Position numbers and translations under genes: made by a program. This document shows, one piece after another, positions 5,894 through 13,138 of a DNA stretch of 22,370 nt. Each line of letters opens with the position of its first letter. The first letter of the stretch is position 1. Source of the DNA: F23-B02 sp963610045 (lineage in GTDB: Bacteria; Bacillota; Clostridia; Oscillospirales; Oscillospiraceae); assembly GCA_963610045.1 (NCBI GenBank), contig CAVDMS010000022.1:1-22370 (forward strand), read 5' to 3'. The notes beneath the pieces are model-generated. The model did no database searches and was not told where the DNA came from. It saw only the letters and a list, made by a program, of their open reading frames with translations.

Positions 5894-6898
5894 TCACAGA
5901 TTTACATGAGCTGTCAGCTCAATGATGTGCAGTCCCTTATAAACGGAGAAGTTGAAGCTCACAACGCAAACATTGGGATCCTTCTCGCTTGCTTCGGCGG
6001 TGATGTTGCCGTATTCGGCTATCGTTTCCGTCTTTTTAAGCTTCTGAAGCTCCGTTGCAACAAGACTGCGTATCGCCGCCTTGGTGTGCGCGTCGTTTTT
6101 TCTGCCTACAAAGCAGCGTTGCAGTGCATCCCTCACGGTCGGCAGCACGCGGTTTATCACCATTGCGGTGTTTATGTCACGGTAGGAAGCGTCCGGCGCT
6201 CCACCGGTCGTGGTTCTGGTGCTCACGCCTCGAACAAAGCAGACCTCACCGCAGAGCATCTCAAGCGGCGTGACGCCGGACTCAAGCAGAAGCTCGATCT
6301 CCGCATCGGTGAAGTCGTATTTCAGCTTCGTCACGCCCTTGAGCGCCACGCCGTTTACGGGCAGCGACGGGTCGCTGCGTGCGGAAAGTATCCCCGCTGC
6401 TGCGGCAGAAAGCTGTCCTTTGCTGTCGCCTGCATTGCCGATGAGCATGACGTTCTCGGCGTTTATGCTTTTCGCCTTATTTATGAGCAGCTGTGCCTCG
6501 GCATTTTCGTACTCAAGCACGGCGATCAAAAATCTCCCCGCTTCTCCGGCAGCGCTAAGGCTTTGAGCAATGTCGGCAAAGCTCTCGCCGTCGGTGCTGT
6601 CGCAGCAGAGAAAGTCGGCGCCGTTTGAGATAAGCTCAGAAAATGCAGCGCCATAGTCGCCGTCTTTAACCGGCACGGCGTACACTCTTGTTGCTCCGTT
6701 GAGCATCGAGCTGCGTATAAGCTCCGTTAAGCTGCACTCGCCGAAGCTTTCCGACGCCTGTGATACGTTCGTAATAAGCGCCGCCTCACCCTTCTGCGCT
6801 GCGGCGGCAATGCCCACGAGCGCAGATTCGGCGCCGGCTGTCATTGAGCTGCTGACCTCGTATGACGCATACACGCCGGGTCTAAGTTTAAGGCTCAT
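5894..6898 (-). CDS. Contractile tail sheath protein (XkdK-like)
   Basis: A 334-aa protein. Sheath features in order: RPGVYASYE near the start (residues 6-14), an AESALVGIAAAAQKGE strand-helix, the central Rossmann-like part (FLIAVLEYENAEAQLL, NVMLIGNAGDSKGQ, SAAAAGILSARS), VCFVRGVSTRTTT, and the C-terminal handshake domain with AMVINRVLPTVRDALQRCFVGRKN, TKAAIRSLVATELQKL, DPNVCVVSFNFSVYKGLHIIELTAHV. It is clearly shorter than XkdK (about 466), fitting a minimal sheath core without extra surface domains. ATG at 6898 has AGAGGAG about 7 nt upstream and overlaps the previous stop by 4 nt (ATGA). An upstream in-frame extension to 7036 lies inside the preceding gene. Confidence 0.9.
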   Translation of the reverse strand: MSLKLRPGVYASYEVSSSMTAGAESALVGIAAAAQKGEAALITNVSQASESFGECSLTELIRSSMLNGATRVYAVPVKDGDYGAAFSELISNGADFLCCDSTDGESFADIAQSLSAAGEAGRFLIAVLEYENAEAQLLINKAKSINAENVMLIGNAGDSKGQLSAAAAGILSARSDPSLPVNGVALKGVTKLKYDFTDAEIELLLESGVTPLEMLCGEVCFVRGVSTRTTTGGAPDASYRDINTAMVINRVLPTVRDALQRCFVGRKNDAHTKAAIRSLVATELQKLKKTETIAEYGNITAEASEKDPNVCVVSFNFSVYKGLHIIELTAHVNL

Positions 6899-7380
6899 TT
6901 TAACTCTCCTCTCAGGACAAAGTCCGTAAACTCTCCGCTTTCCCGAATTACGCTCCGCATCGGGAATGCGATGCAGGAAACGGTGCAGCGGCTTTTGAAC
7001 ATCCTGCTCTCCGAGCAGAACGCCGCATCCCCGCACTCAAACCCCAACACCTTCAAGCCCTGCGGCGCTTTCTCAAGCGCCGAGCAAAGGCTGTCGGCAA
7101 GGGCGATGCAGCGTCCCGCTCCGCTGCCGGAGGCGGGAGCGTAAATGTCCGCTGCGATGCAGAGAGCCGCCTTAAAGCCGTACAGCTCCGCAGCGCCCTT
7201 TTCCGTCTGCCTGCATCCGAGGTAATTGCCCATGCCGGAGGACAAAATCTCGCCCTTTTTGAGCGAAATGCAGACGTACTCTGCGCTGCGGTCGAGCTTC
7301 GCTGCGGGGTAGCTTCTGACTGCGTTCAGCCCGGCGCTTTTCAAAACGCCGACGACGGAGTCGAGTATGGGATCAAACAT
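6895..7380 (-). CDS. Phage neck protein, probable tail terminator (XkdJ-like)
   Basis: A 161-aa protein between the head-completion-type gene and the sheath, the slot for tail terminator/XkdJ proteins. It starts FDPILDSVVGVLKSAGLNAVRSYPAAKL and has alternating strands and helices (YVCISLKKGEI, YGFKAALCIAADIYAP, GAGRCIALADSLCSALEKAPQG, FCSESRMFKSRCTVSCIAF), as in small alpha/beta terminator proteins. There is no strong family signature, so assignment is mostly positional. ATG at 7380 has GGGGAGGG 6 nt upstream. It ends with a 4-nt overlap into the sheath gene. It is rich in cysteine for its size. Confidence 0.6.
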   Translation of the reverse strand: MFDPILDSVVGVLKSAGLNAVRSYPAAKLDRSAEYVCISLKKGEILSSGMGNYLGCRQTEKGAAELYGFKAALCIAADIYAPASGSGAGRCIALADSLCSALEKAPQGLKVLGFECGDAAFCSESRMFKSRCTVSCIAFPMRSVIRESGEFTDFVLRGELK

Positions 7381-7381
7381 T

Positions 7382-7678
7382 TTAAGCCCTCCCCACAAGG
7401 CGCAGCACGCCCTCGTAATGCGAAACGTCCCCCATGAGCCGCACCTGCGTGCTGCGTCTGACCTCGTATGTGTACCCGCAGCAGGAAACGCTGTCGCCCT
7501 CGGAAAGCGGCATTGCGGTCATGAGCAGCCAGCTCTCGCCGTTTACGACGCCGGACGGCAGCGGCTGCTTGTTTATTTCGGGGTCCTTCGGGTGCATCGG
7601 CAGCAGTATGCCGCTTCCCTGCCTGCCGTTTACCGAAATTTTGTCGCCGAAGCGACGAAAAAGTCCGTCGGTTTTCAT
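7382..7678 (-). CDS. Small head-tail joining / head completion protein
   Basis: A 98-aa protein located second in the three-gene neck cluster, where XkdI/stopper-type proteins occur. It is beta-rich: GDKISVNGRQGSGILLPMHPKDPEINKQ, GESWLLMTAMPLSEGDSVSCCGYTYEVRRSTQV, VSHYEGVLRLV. The pattern 'low-complexity start, central GD-x-[IV] strand pair, Y-x-V-R' resembles stopper proteins that plug the portal exit. It overlaps the preceding connector gene by 4 nt (ATGA) and lies 1 nt before the following ATG. Neck proteins seal the DNA-filled head and dock the tail, so their presence argues that heads and tails are meant to be joined. Confidence 0.6.
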   Translation of the reverse strand: MKTDGLFRRFGDKISVNGRQGSGILLPMHPKDPEINKQPLPSGVVNGESWLLMTAMPLSEGDSVSCCGYTYEVRRSTQVRLMGDVSHYEGVLRLVGRA

Positions 7679-8043
7679 CCCTGCACCCCCAAAAACGCAA
7701 AGTCGCCGGAGTCGATGTAGCCCCTGAGCATATTCTCCGCCTGACGGCGCAGCGCCGCAGCGGAGACGGAGCTGCCCCTGAGCGTGACCGACACGCTGCC
7801 TGCGGTGAAGGAGGACACGTCCTCCGCCCGCTCCGTCTCGGTGAGCATGGCAAGCGCAAGCATTCCGGCTGCGGTCACGAATACCTCCTCAAGCTCGGCG
7901 GGAGGCGCACCGTTTTTTAGCCTGCTGCGAAGCTCCGCTTCGGCGGCGGCGCACAGGACGTTTAAAAGTCTGCCGCTCTCGTCGGAAATGTCTCCGGCAA
8001 GCTCTCTTGCCTTTGCGGCAATGTCGTTATTTGTGTAAGCCAT
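7675..8043 (-). CDS. Head-tail connector (adaptor, gp6-like)
   Basis: A 122-aa, mostly helical protein. It is the first neck gene after the capsid gene, where gp6/gp15-type adaptors are found. Helices are AKARELAGDISDESGRLLNVLCAAAEAELRSRL (residues 10-42), LEEVFVTAAGMLALAMLTETERAE and ALRRQAENMLRGYI. A short strand pair GSVSVTLRG lies between them, a typical adaptor feature. ATG at 8043 has GGAGG 5 nt upstream. A hairpin separates it from the capsid gene, which may lower its expression relative to capsid. It overlaps the next gene by 4 nt. Confidence 0.65.
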   Translation of the reverse strand: MAYTNNDIAAKARELAGDISDESGRLLNVLCAAAEAELRSRLKNGAPPAELEEVFVTAAGMLALAMLTETERAEDVSSFTAGSVSVTLRGSSVSAAALRRQAENMLRGYIDSGDFAFLGVQG

Positions 8044-8069
8044 TTTTACCTCCGCATTTGTGATCGTTT

Positions 8070-8099
8070 AAAACGCTCCCCCGCAATGAGCGGGGGAGC
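8070..8099 (-). terminator. Intra-operon hairpin after the capsid gene (possible partial terminator)
   Basis: The 10-bp perfect GC-rich stem GCTCCCCCGC (8075-8084) and GCGGGGGAGC (8090-8099) lies 6 nt past the capsid stop codon. On the minus strand it is followed by GTTTTAAAC, a short U-run. Such hairpins commonly reduce downstream transcription or protect the 3' end of highly expressed capsid mRNA. It is the only strong hairpin noted inside the phage operon. Confidence 0.65.
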
Positions 8100-8105
8100 C
8101 TCGGC

Positions 8106-9137
8106 TCAGACGCTGAGGACCTTGGAAGCGTCGGTGTAGAGCTTTGCAAAGCCGGAGATGCTGGTGATGGCCGCACGCTCAAGCTGACGGTCGATGAGTC
8201 TGTCGTACTCGACGCTCACGTCGCCGGCGCTCACCATCTCAAGGGCATAGCCCTTGTCAAGGCCTATCGCCTTGCCTGCGGGCATGGCGGAGCAGCGGAT
8301 GAGCTTTGCACCGAGGGGATTGCCGGGTTCGCCGGTACCCTGGAAGTTCAGTCCGGTCAGAGGATTCTGGAACTCGGAGCACTTGAGTATCTTCATCATC
8401 ACGTCGGGAGCGGCGACGAGGGTGTTCATGCAGTAGGGGTCGAAGCTGTTCCAGAAGTTGAGCAGCTCGGAGTAGCTGAGAGTACCCGCAGTACCGCCGA
8501 GAGCGGTGCCGCCGACCTCAAGGGACTGCGCCGCATTGTTGTTGCCGTCGCCGTTTATGATGACGTCGATGGCGTCCTCAAGATGCATACGCATGATCTG
8601 ATTGCCGATCTGACGCAGCATGACGGAGAACAGATCGAGGCGCTGAAAGCGTATCGCCTCGTAGGAAGCGACGAGCATTCTGCCCCTCTTTTTCAGGGAA
8701 ACGAGATGGTCCGCCGCCCTGATCTCGGTCTGAGGAATGACCGCACCCTCGCCGACGTAGCGCAGGCTCTTGTCGTCCTCGGAGGCTGCGGAGTATATGG
8801 AGCGGTAGTCCATGCCGTCGAATCTGGTGACGGAGGCGGTGATGGAGGGCAGGATGTTGCCCTCCTCCATGCCCGCCTTTACGCTTCTGGCGACGTATTC
8901 GGGGAACAGCACCGAGGACTCGTGAGTGGAGAAAAACTTCTCCACGGTGTCGCTGCCTGCGCCTCTGACCTTGATGTCGAAGCGCTTGAGCTGACGTTGG
9001 AAAGCGTCCATGCCCTCAAAGGCGGTGCCCTTGTAGTTTTCGTTGGGGTCGAGCGACTCAAGCACCTGCTCAAAGCTCTTGCCTCTCTGGGAATACATTC
9101 CCTTGTCCAGTTTTACCTCGTTGAATAAGTATGCCAT
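8106..9137 (-). CDS. Major capsid protein (HK97 fold, XkdG-like)
   Basis: A 343-aa protein, a normal size for a capsid subunit (XkdG about 311). The conserved feel of this family is seen in STHESSVLFPEYVARSVKAGMEE (residues about 70-92), the P-domain segment SLKKRGRMLVASYEAIRFQRLDLFSVMLRQIGNQI, EDAIDVIINGDGNN, TLVAAPDVMMKILK and GLDKGYALEMVSAGDVSVEYDRLIDRQLERAAITSISGFAKL near the end. It lacks a long N-terminal scaffolding delta region; the protease gene upstream may carry that role. ATG at 9137 has AAGGAGG about 7 nt upstream. It is followed by the GC-rich hairpin at 8070-8099. Confidence 0.9.
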   Translation of the reverse strand: MAYLFNEVKLDKGMYSQRGKSFEQVLESLDPNENYKGTAFEGMDAFQRQLKRFDIKVRGAGSDTVEKFFSTHESSVLFPEYVARSVKAGMEEGNILPSITASVTRFDGMDYRSIYSAASEDDKSLRYVGEGAVIPQTEIRAADHLVSLKKRGRMLVASYEAIRFQRLDLFSVMLRQIGNQIMRMHLEDAIDVIINGDGNNNAAQSLEVGGTALGGTAGTLSYSELLNFWNSFDPYCMNTLVAAPDVMMKILKCSEFQNPLTGLNFQGTGEPGNPLGAKLIRCSAMPAGKAIGLDKGYALEMVSAGDVSVEYDRLIDRQLERAAITSISGFAKLYTDASKVLSV

Positions 9138-9149
9138 GTGTGATCCTCC

Positions 9150-9491
9150 TTACATGATAAAGCTCAGAGTGGAAGCTGCGGTGTCCACCTTCAGCACGAG
9201 ATACTCTCTGCCGCCGTTGTCCTTCTTGACGCTGCCGCCGCCGGCCGAAACGAGCTTTACAAAGCCGACTTCGGGTGCGGTGCCGGTGTAGGCGCAGGTG
9301 ACGCTTCCTTTAAGCTGTACGTCGGCAAAGCCGCCGTCTGCGTGAACGCAGAGACCGGCAAAGCAGTCGCCGTCATCCGCCGCTGCAACGGTGGAAGAAG
9401 CGCCGAGCTTTACGAAAACGCCCTTTTCGGCGCCGCTGCCCTTGACAAAGGAAACGATCTGATCGCCGATACCTTCAAAACTAACCTTCAT
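9150..9491 (-). CDS. Capsid decoration/stabilisation-like small protein
   Basis: A 113-aa, all-beta protein between protease and major capsid genes, the place of decoration proteins in many head operons. It starts VSFEGIGDQIVSFVKGSGAEKGVFVKL and continues CFAGLCVHADGGFADVQLKGSVTCAYTG and YLVLKVDTAASTLSFIM. No DNA-binding or enzymatic motif is present. AAGGAGG lies just upstream of the ATG at 9491. Decoration proteins bind the outer capsid shell and stabilise it when DNA is packed. Assignment is by location and fold-like pattern. It could also be another structural head protein. Confidence 0.6.
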   Translation of the reverse strand: MKVSFEGIGDQIVSFVKGSGAEKGVFVKLGASSTVAAADDGDCFAGLCVHADGGFADVQLKGSVTCAYTGTAPEVGFVKLVSAGGGSVKKDNGGREYLVLKVDTAASTLSFIM

Positions 9492-9515
9492 TGTTTTTCC
9501 TCCTTAGACCCGTGG

Positions 9516-10418
9516 TCAAATAATGTACTCGTCACCGAAAAAGGCGGTGACCTCCTTCTTGCCCGGAAGCTGGCAGAGCGGAGAGCAAAGCGCATCCGCC
9601 TTTGCGGTGAACGCCGCCTTCGCCGAAAGAAGCTCCGCCTCGTCCATATGCTCAAGCCCCGCCTTTACCGCTCCGTACAGTCCGTCGTCACAGACAAGGC
9701 ACAGCCTGAGTATCTCGCTGCGAAGCCCCGCAAGGTACCTGTTTCCAAGCTCCGCCTTCTTTTTGAGCGCCTCGTACTCCGCCTTAAAAACGCTTCCCTC
9801 GCTGCTGTCGGCAAAGCTCGCAAGGCTCTTTATAACGCCCGCATTGCGCTGTGCCGGCACCGCAACGAAGCTCCATTCATAGGCATCGACAGCGCCCTTT
9901 AAGCTTGCGTAGCAGAGCTTTCCGCCGTAGCGCACACCCTTCTCGTGTCCGCAGGAGCCAAGCTCCTCGCCGCAGATGCTGCATATGCGGCTTTTCACGG
10001 AGCAGCCGACGCTGGTCTCACGCTTGATGCCGCCCTCGATCTGAGCGATAAGCTCCTCGTTCTGCGGTATGCGCAGCATATAGGCGCAGCCCTTGAGATA
10101 GCAATACGGCTCACCGAGCGAGTTGAGCTTTTCCGAGTCGGTCACAAGCTCCGTTCTGTATATCCTTGCGACCTGGTTTTCGCTTCGCCACTCGTGGTCG
10201 CAGATGCCCGTAGCGCCCACGAACAGCTCTCCAAGCTCCTTGAGCGTTTCGACGGGGAAGCGTTCAAGATCCCTGTCCACCTCGTTGTCGCAAAGCAGAA
10301 CGGAGAAAATGTACACCTCGTCGGCTTTGAGCTGCGTTTTTGCAAAGGCGTTTAAAAGCTCAAGCTCCCGCTCGGAGGTCTTCGCCGAGGCTGCGGCTCC
10401 GAATTTAACGATCTTCAT
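9516..10418 (-). CDS. Prohead protease, with possible C-terminal scaffold region (XkdF-like)
   Basis: A 300-aa protein from ATG 10418, which overlaps the portal end by 14 nt and has AGGG about 8 nt upstream; an ATG at 10439 is possible but has no clear ribosome site. The first 195 residues fit the prohead serine protease fold: VYIFSVLLCDNEVDRDLERF, candidate catalytic His75 in GICDHEW, Ser136 in ETSVGCS, and the hallmark EWSFVAVPAQRNAG (181-194). Between the Ser strand and that hallmark lies a Cys-rich loop, C146-x2-C149-x6-C156-x-H158 plus C169, which could bind a metal. Residues 205-270 are helical and charged like a scaffold. Cleavage and scaffolding of the procapsid are known family roles. 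The metal loop role is inferred. Confidence 0.8.
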   Translation of the reverse strand: MKIVKFGAAASAKTSERELELLNAFAKTQLKADEVYIFSVLLCDNEVDRDLERFPVETLKELGELFVGATGICDHEWRSENQVARIYRTELVTDSEKLNSLGEPYCYLKGCAYMLRIPQNEELIAQIEGGIKRETSVGCSVKSRICSICGEELGSCGHEKGVRYGGKLCYASLKGAVDAYEWSFVAVPAQRNAGVIKSLASFADSSEGSVFKAEYEALKKKAELGNRYLAGLRSEILRLCLVCDDGLYGAVKAGLEHMDEAELLSAKAAFTAKADALCSPLCQLPGKKEVTAFFGDEYII

Positions 10419-11565
10419 ATTCCTTACCCTCTTCACCATAGATTTTTTCCGCCTGTGCGACGTAAAGAGCGGCCTTCGCTTCCTCGACCGCATCCTGGAG
10501 GTTTATGGTATCCCACTCCACGCTCACGGGGCAGGCGTAGCCGTGCATATGCAGCCACAGCGTGCAGACCTTTTCGATGACCGGGTCGAGCGTACGGCGT
10601 ATGCTCGTCAGCTCACTGGTCATGAGGTCTGCCTGCTGAGCACTCATGCGCTCCGTGGTGGACCAGTTAAGTCCGAGGAGGAAGGGCGGGATACCCGTCC
10701 TCGCAACGAGCTGCTCCGTGATCTGACGCACCGGCACCTCGCTGTCGAGGATCTGATTGTCTGCGCCGATGACCTTGATGTCGACGTCGCCGACCGCAAC
10801 GAAGTCACGCACGGAGCCGTTTTTCCCGCTCTGCATGGCGTCGCTCCACTGCGAAGCGATCTGCTGCGCCCGCTCCTTTGCAAGGCCCCTGTCCAGCACG
10901 TCGCTCTGCGGCTTGTACACCACGGCAAAGCGGACGTTGCCCGCTCTCTCCCAGTTTATCCCCAGCGACTGATAGATCTTGAGGAGTATGCCGCAAAGGA
11001 AAGGCATACTTCTGAGCATCGACACGCCGTAGGGCGACTCCGCCTCCGGGTTAAAGGGGGTGAACATGAGCAGATTCTGCCTCGGCAGCGGCTCTATCTG
11101 ACCGCTCTCGCCGAGCGAACACAGCTCAAAGTCCATGGGGCTTTCGCCCTCCTTTATCTGCACGTCCGCAACGTTGCCGCATATGACGGCCGCAATGTCC
11201 GAGTTTCCCCTTGTGACGATCTCTCCGACCGCTCTGCCGCAGGTTATCATGGAGTCGAGGTAGGCGTTTATAAAGGTCTGCAAGCCCTGCTGACCTCTGC
11301 CGACGTCGACCCTTTTGGCAAACTCGTTAAGCTCATGCTCCGCCCTTTTGTCGGGGCAAGAGAGCGTAAAGCCGCCGGTGAGCCGGATAAGCTTCATTAT
11401 CGCAGCGTCAACGACCGGCACCGCCTCTCTTATCTGCCGATAGAGCATGATCTCCCCGCCGCCGAGCGGAACGTAGCCGTCGATGAGATTAAAGGGGTGC
11501 GACTGTACGCTCCTTATCTGAACTCTCGGCGGAGGATCCTTCTTTTTTCCGGAAAAAAGTTTCAT
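10405..11565 (-). CDS. Phage portal protein (XkdE-like)
   Basis: A 386-aa protein, within the usual portal range. It forms the dodecameric DNA channel at one capsid vertex, to which terminase docks. Seen: MLYRQIREAVPVVDAAIMKLIRLTGGFTL (N-terminal wing helix), TFINAYLDSMITCGRAVGEIV, LMFTPFNPEAESPYGVSMLRSMPFL (the conserved 'P-YG-S-L' portal segment), VPVRQITEQLVARTGIPPFLLGLNWSTTERMSAQQADLMTSELTSIRRTLDPVIEKV (the highly conserved stem/crown region of SPP1/PBSX-type portals). ATG at 11565 has AGGAGG about 5 nt upstream and lies 2 nt past the terminase stop; an upstream GTG-type extension overlaps terminase. Confidence 0.9.
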   Translation of the reverse strand: MKLFSGKKKDPPPRVQIRSVQSHPFNLIDGYVPLGGGEIMLYRQIREAVPVVDAAIMKLIRLTGGFTLSCPDKRAEHELNEFAKRVDVGRGQQGLQTFINAYLDSMITCGRAVGEIVTRGNSDIAAVICGNVADVQIKEGESPMDFELCSLGESGQIEPLPRQNLLMFTPFNPEAESPYGVSMLRSMPFLCGILLKIYQSLGINWERAGNVRFAVVYKPQSDVLDRGLAKERAQQIASQWSDAMQSGKNGSVRDFVAVGDVDIKVIGADNQILDSEVPVRQITEQLVARTGIPPFLLGLNWSTTERMSAQQADLMTSELTSIRRTLDPVIEKVCTLWLHMHGYACPVSVEWDTINLQDAVEEAKAALYVAQAEKIYGEEGKEYEDR

Positions 11566-11567
11566 TT

Positions 11568-12815
11568 TTACCTCCTGTCTACCCACATTGCGAAGCCCTC
11601 GTCCGTTTCCCGTTTTGCGACGCTGACGGCGAAGTAGCGTATCTCGTCCATGGCATGGTCGAACTTCTTCACCGGAACGTCCCTGTCTCCGATCTTTTCG
11701 TCCCAGCGGTACTCGTAAAATTCCCTGATCGCATCACGGCAGTCGGGGCAAATGACTATGGCGCCCCGCTTGAGCATATCCGCCGTGGTCCTTATGCCGC
11801 TTAAAACATCGTTATCCGCCTTCGTCACCCGAAAGCCCTCTCTCGTGAGGACCTCGATAAAGCTTGCCGCCGAGGGATCGACCAGCACCTTTGACGGTGT
11901 GATACCGCCGCAAAGCGCCCTGAGGTCGTCTGCGTACTCGGCGTCGGTTTTCTGATAGCCCTCCCTGCGTGAGTCGAAATAGTATTCACGCAGGCGGTAC
12001 CACACGCCGTCGGAAAGTCCCCAAAGCCCGAAGGAGCTAGGGTTTTTCGTACCGTAGTCGCAGGACACCGCATAGTCGGTGCAGCTTTTGGGCGGCTGCC
12101 GCAGATAGCTCTCGTCGAAAAAGTCGTAGACCCTGCCCTGCGGCATGACCCACTCGCCGAGTATGAATCTGCGGTAGAAGTCGCCGGAGTACATACTCTT
12201 GTACCTTGCGATTATTTCCCCGGAAAGGGAGGGGTTGTCATCCAGGGTAAAATGCAGATACAAAGCGTTGCGCTCCGATGCCTTCCTTATCCACTCACGG
12301 TAGAACCAGTGCCTCGGACCTTCGGGGTTGCAGTTGAACCACAGCTTGCTTTCCGTCACCGAGCATCTTGCGCAGGCCTGCTCGGCAAAGCTTCTCGGCA
12401 TCAGCGCCACCTCGTCAAGCAGAACTCCGGCAAGGGTAATGCCCTGAATGAGCGAAGCGGAGCCTTCGTCCTTACCTCCGAAAAGGTAAAAGCGGTTTGA
12501 GTGTCCCTTGTAGCTCACGTCGAAGTAGTTTTTGGAGTGAAGCTCCTTTACCGAAAAACCGATGTCCCGCAGCACCGGCAACAGCGGCTGCACCATGTTG
12601 CGCCTTGCGCCCTCGATGGTTTTTCCGCAGATGCCGAAGCGCTCGCCGTCAAAGCGCCGCATTGCCCAGCAAACGAAGGATATGCCCATACACAGCGTTT
12701 TGCCCGACCTCACGGCTCCGTCGCAGATGAGGGCGTCGCAGCTCCTGTACGGCGATGCGTCGCTCCACCACGACAGGGCGGTGAGCTGGGTCTTTGAAAA
12801 CGATTCAAACTTCAT
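11568..12815 (-). CDS. Terminase large subunit, PBSX family (XtmB-like)
   Basis: A 415-aa protein of full PBSX-type length. ATPase domain: Walker A GAVRSGKT (33-40), Walker B GVLLDEVA (130-137), coupling motif NCNPEGPRHWFY (161-172). Nuclease domain: Asp253 in SCDYGTKNPSSFG, Asp313 in VLVDPSA and Asp387/Asp390 in FDHAMDEIRYF, the three acidic clusters of the RNase-H-like fold. All expected catalytic residues are present, so DNA packaging and cutting look possible. The gene overlaps the TerS-like stop by 4 nt. In PBSX relatives packaging can be of host DNA. What this enzyme packages cannot be told from sequence. Confidence 0.95.
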   Translation of the reverse strand: MKFESFSKTQLTALSWWSDASPYRSCDALICDGAVRSGKTLCMGISFVCWAMRRFDGERFGICGKTIEGARRNMVQPLLPVLRDIGFSVKELHSKNYFDVSYKGHSNRFYLFGGKDEGSASLIQGITLAGVLLDEVALMPRSFAEQACARCSVTESKLWFNCNPEGPRHWFYREWIRKASERNALYLHFTLDDNPSLSGEIIARYKSMYSGDFYRRFILGEWVMPQGRVYDFFDESYLRQPPKSCTDYAVSCDYGTKNPSSFGLWGLSDGVWYRLREYYFDSRREGYQKTDAEYADDLRALCGGITPSKVLVDPSAASFIEVLTREGFRVTKADNDVLSGIRTTADMLKRGAIVICPDCRDAIREFYEYRWDEKIGDRDVPVKKFDHAMDEIRYFAVSVAKRETDEGFAMWVDRR

Positions 12816-13129
12816 TTGTCCTTGGGTTCATCCTTTAAGAGCATTGCGGAGCGGTCAAGCGCCGCATAGAAGCTGTCCTCCGTGCCGGCGTTTTCGGTCT
12901 TTTTAAGCTCCATAAGCTCCCTGATGACCGCAAGCCTGTCCACGAATTTCATTTCCACGGCGCCCGACGGCGAGCGTTTGATCTCGCTGAGCAGGAAAAG
13001 ATCCAGACTTTCGAGAACGGACAAGTCCTCGTCATCGAGGAACAGGAGCTTCACGGCGTCGTTGGGCACCGAAGCCGCAAGCTTTGACAGAAGCGCAGAA
13101 GCTTTTTCGGCGTCCGCTTTCTTTTTCAT
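12812..13129 (-). CDS. Putative small terminase subunit or unknown first gene of phage operon
   Basis: A 105-aa protein immediately upstream of the large terminase (4-nt overlap), the usual place for TerS. It is helical and charged: EKASALLSKLAASVPNDAVKLLFLDDEDLSVLESLDLFLLSEIKRSP, then a central EMKFVDRLAVIRELMELKK and FYAALDRSAMLL. A classic N-terminal helix-turn-helix, as in XtmA (about 265 aa), is not evident, and it is much shorter, so DNA recognition by a normal TerS domain is doubtful. ATG 13129 has GAGAGG 8 nt upstream; ATG 13135 and GTG 13138 are alternatives. A reduced TerS could mean loose sequence specificity, as in generalised packaging elements, but this is inference. Confidence 0.6.
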   Translation of the reverse strand: MKKKADAEKASALLSKLAASVPNDAVKLLFLDDEDLSVLESLDLFLLSEIKRSPSGAVEMKFVDRLAVIRELMELKKTENAGTEDSFYAALDRSAMLLKDEPKDK

Positions 13130-13138
13130 TCCCATCAC

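Larger units (their letters stand above)
1322..13138 (-). mobile_element. PBSX-like phage-derived morphogenesis operon, stripped down (19 genes)
   Basis: Nineteen minus-strand genes are packed from 13129 to 1322. They follow the head-neck-tail order of PBSX-type contractile defective phages: TerS-like, TerL, portal, protease, decoration-like, capsid, three neck proteins, sheath, tube, two tiny proteins, LysM tail protein, hub, gpV-like, gp25, gp47, gp48. Most junctions are 4-nt overlaps or gaps of a few bases. No frameshift or internal stop is evident in any frame. Integrase, repressor, replication, tape measure, tail fibre, holin and endolysin genes are all absent. Host operons flank both sides, each separated by a terminator. 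GC content and codon choice look like the neighbouring host genes by eye, suggesting long residence. It could be a decaying prophage, but the intact frames argue for maintained function. Confidence 0.85.

Noticed and set aside
5906..6628. A 240-codon + strand open frame opposite the sheath gene
   Set aside because: The sheath protein is recognised on the minus strand; the antisense frame shows no domain or ribosome site.
6899..7036. N-terminal extension of the sheath gene
   Set aside because: It lies inside the preceding neck gene, has no ribosome site, and the sheath start RPGVY fits ATG 6898 with AGAGGAG.
10123..11637. A 504-codon open frame on the + strand, antisense to portal and protease genes
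   Set aside because: No ribosome site or family features; it is the mirror of GC-rich codons on the real minus-strand genes, which have clear motifs.
1322..13138. Type VI secretion or extracellular contractile injection system
   Set aside because: Presence of large terminase, portal, prohead protease and major capsid genes, and absence of a ClpV/AAA ATPase, point to phage origin.
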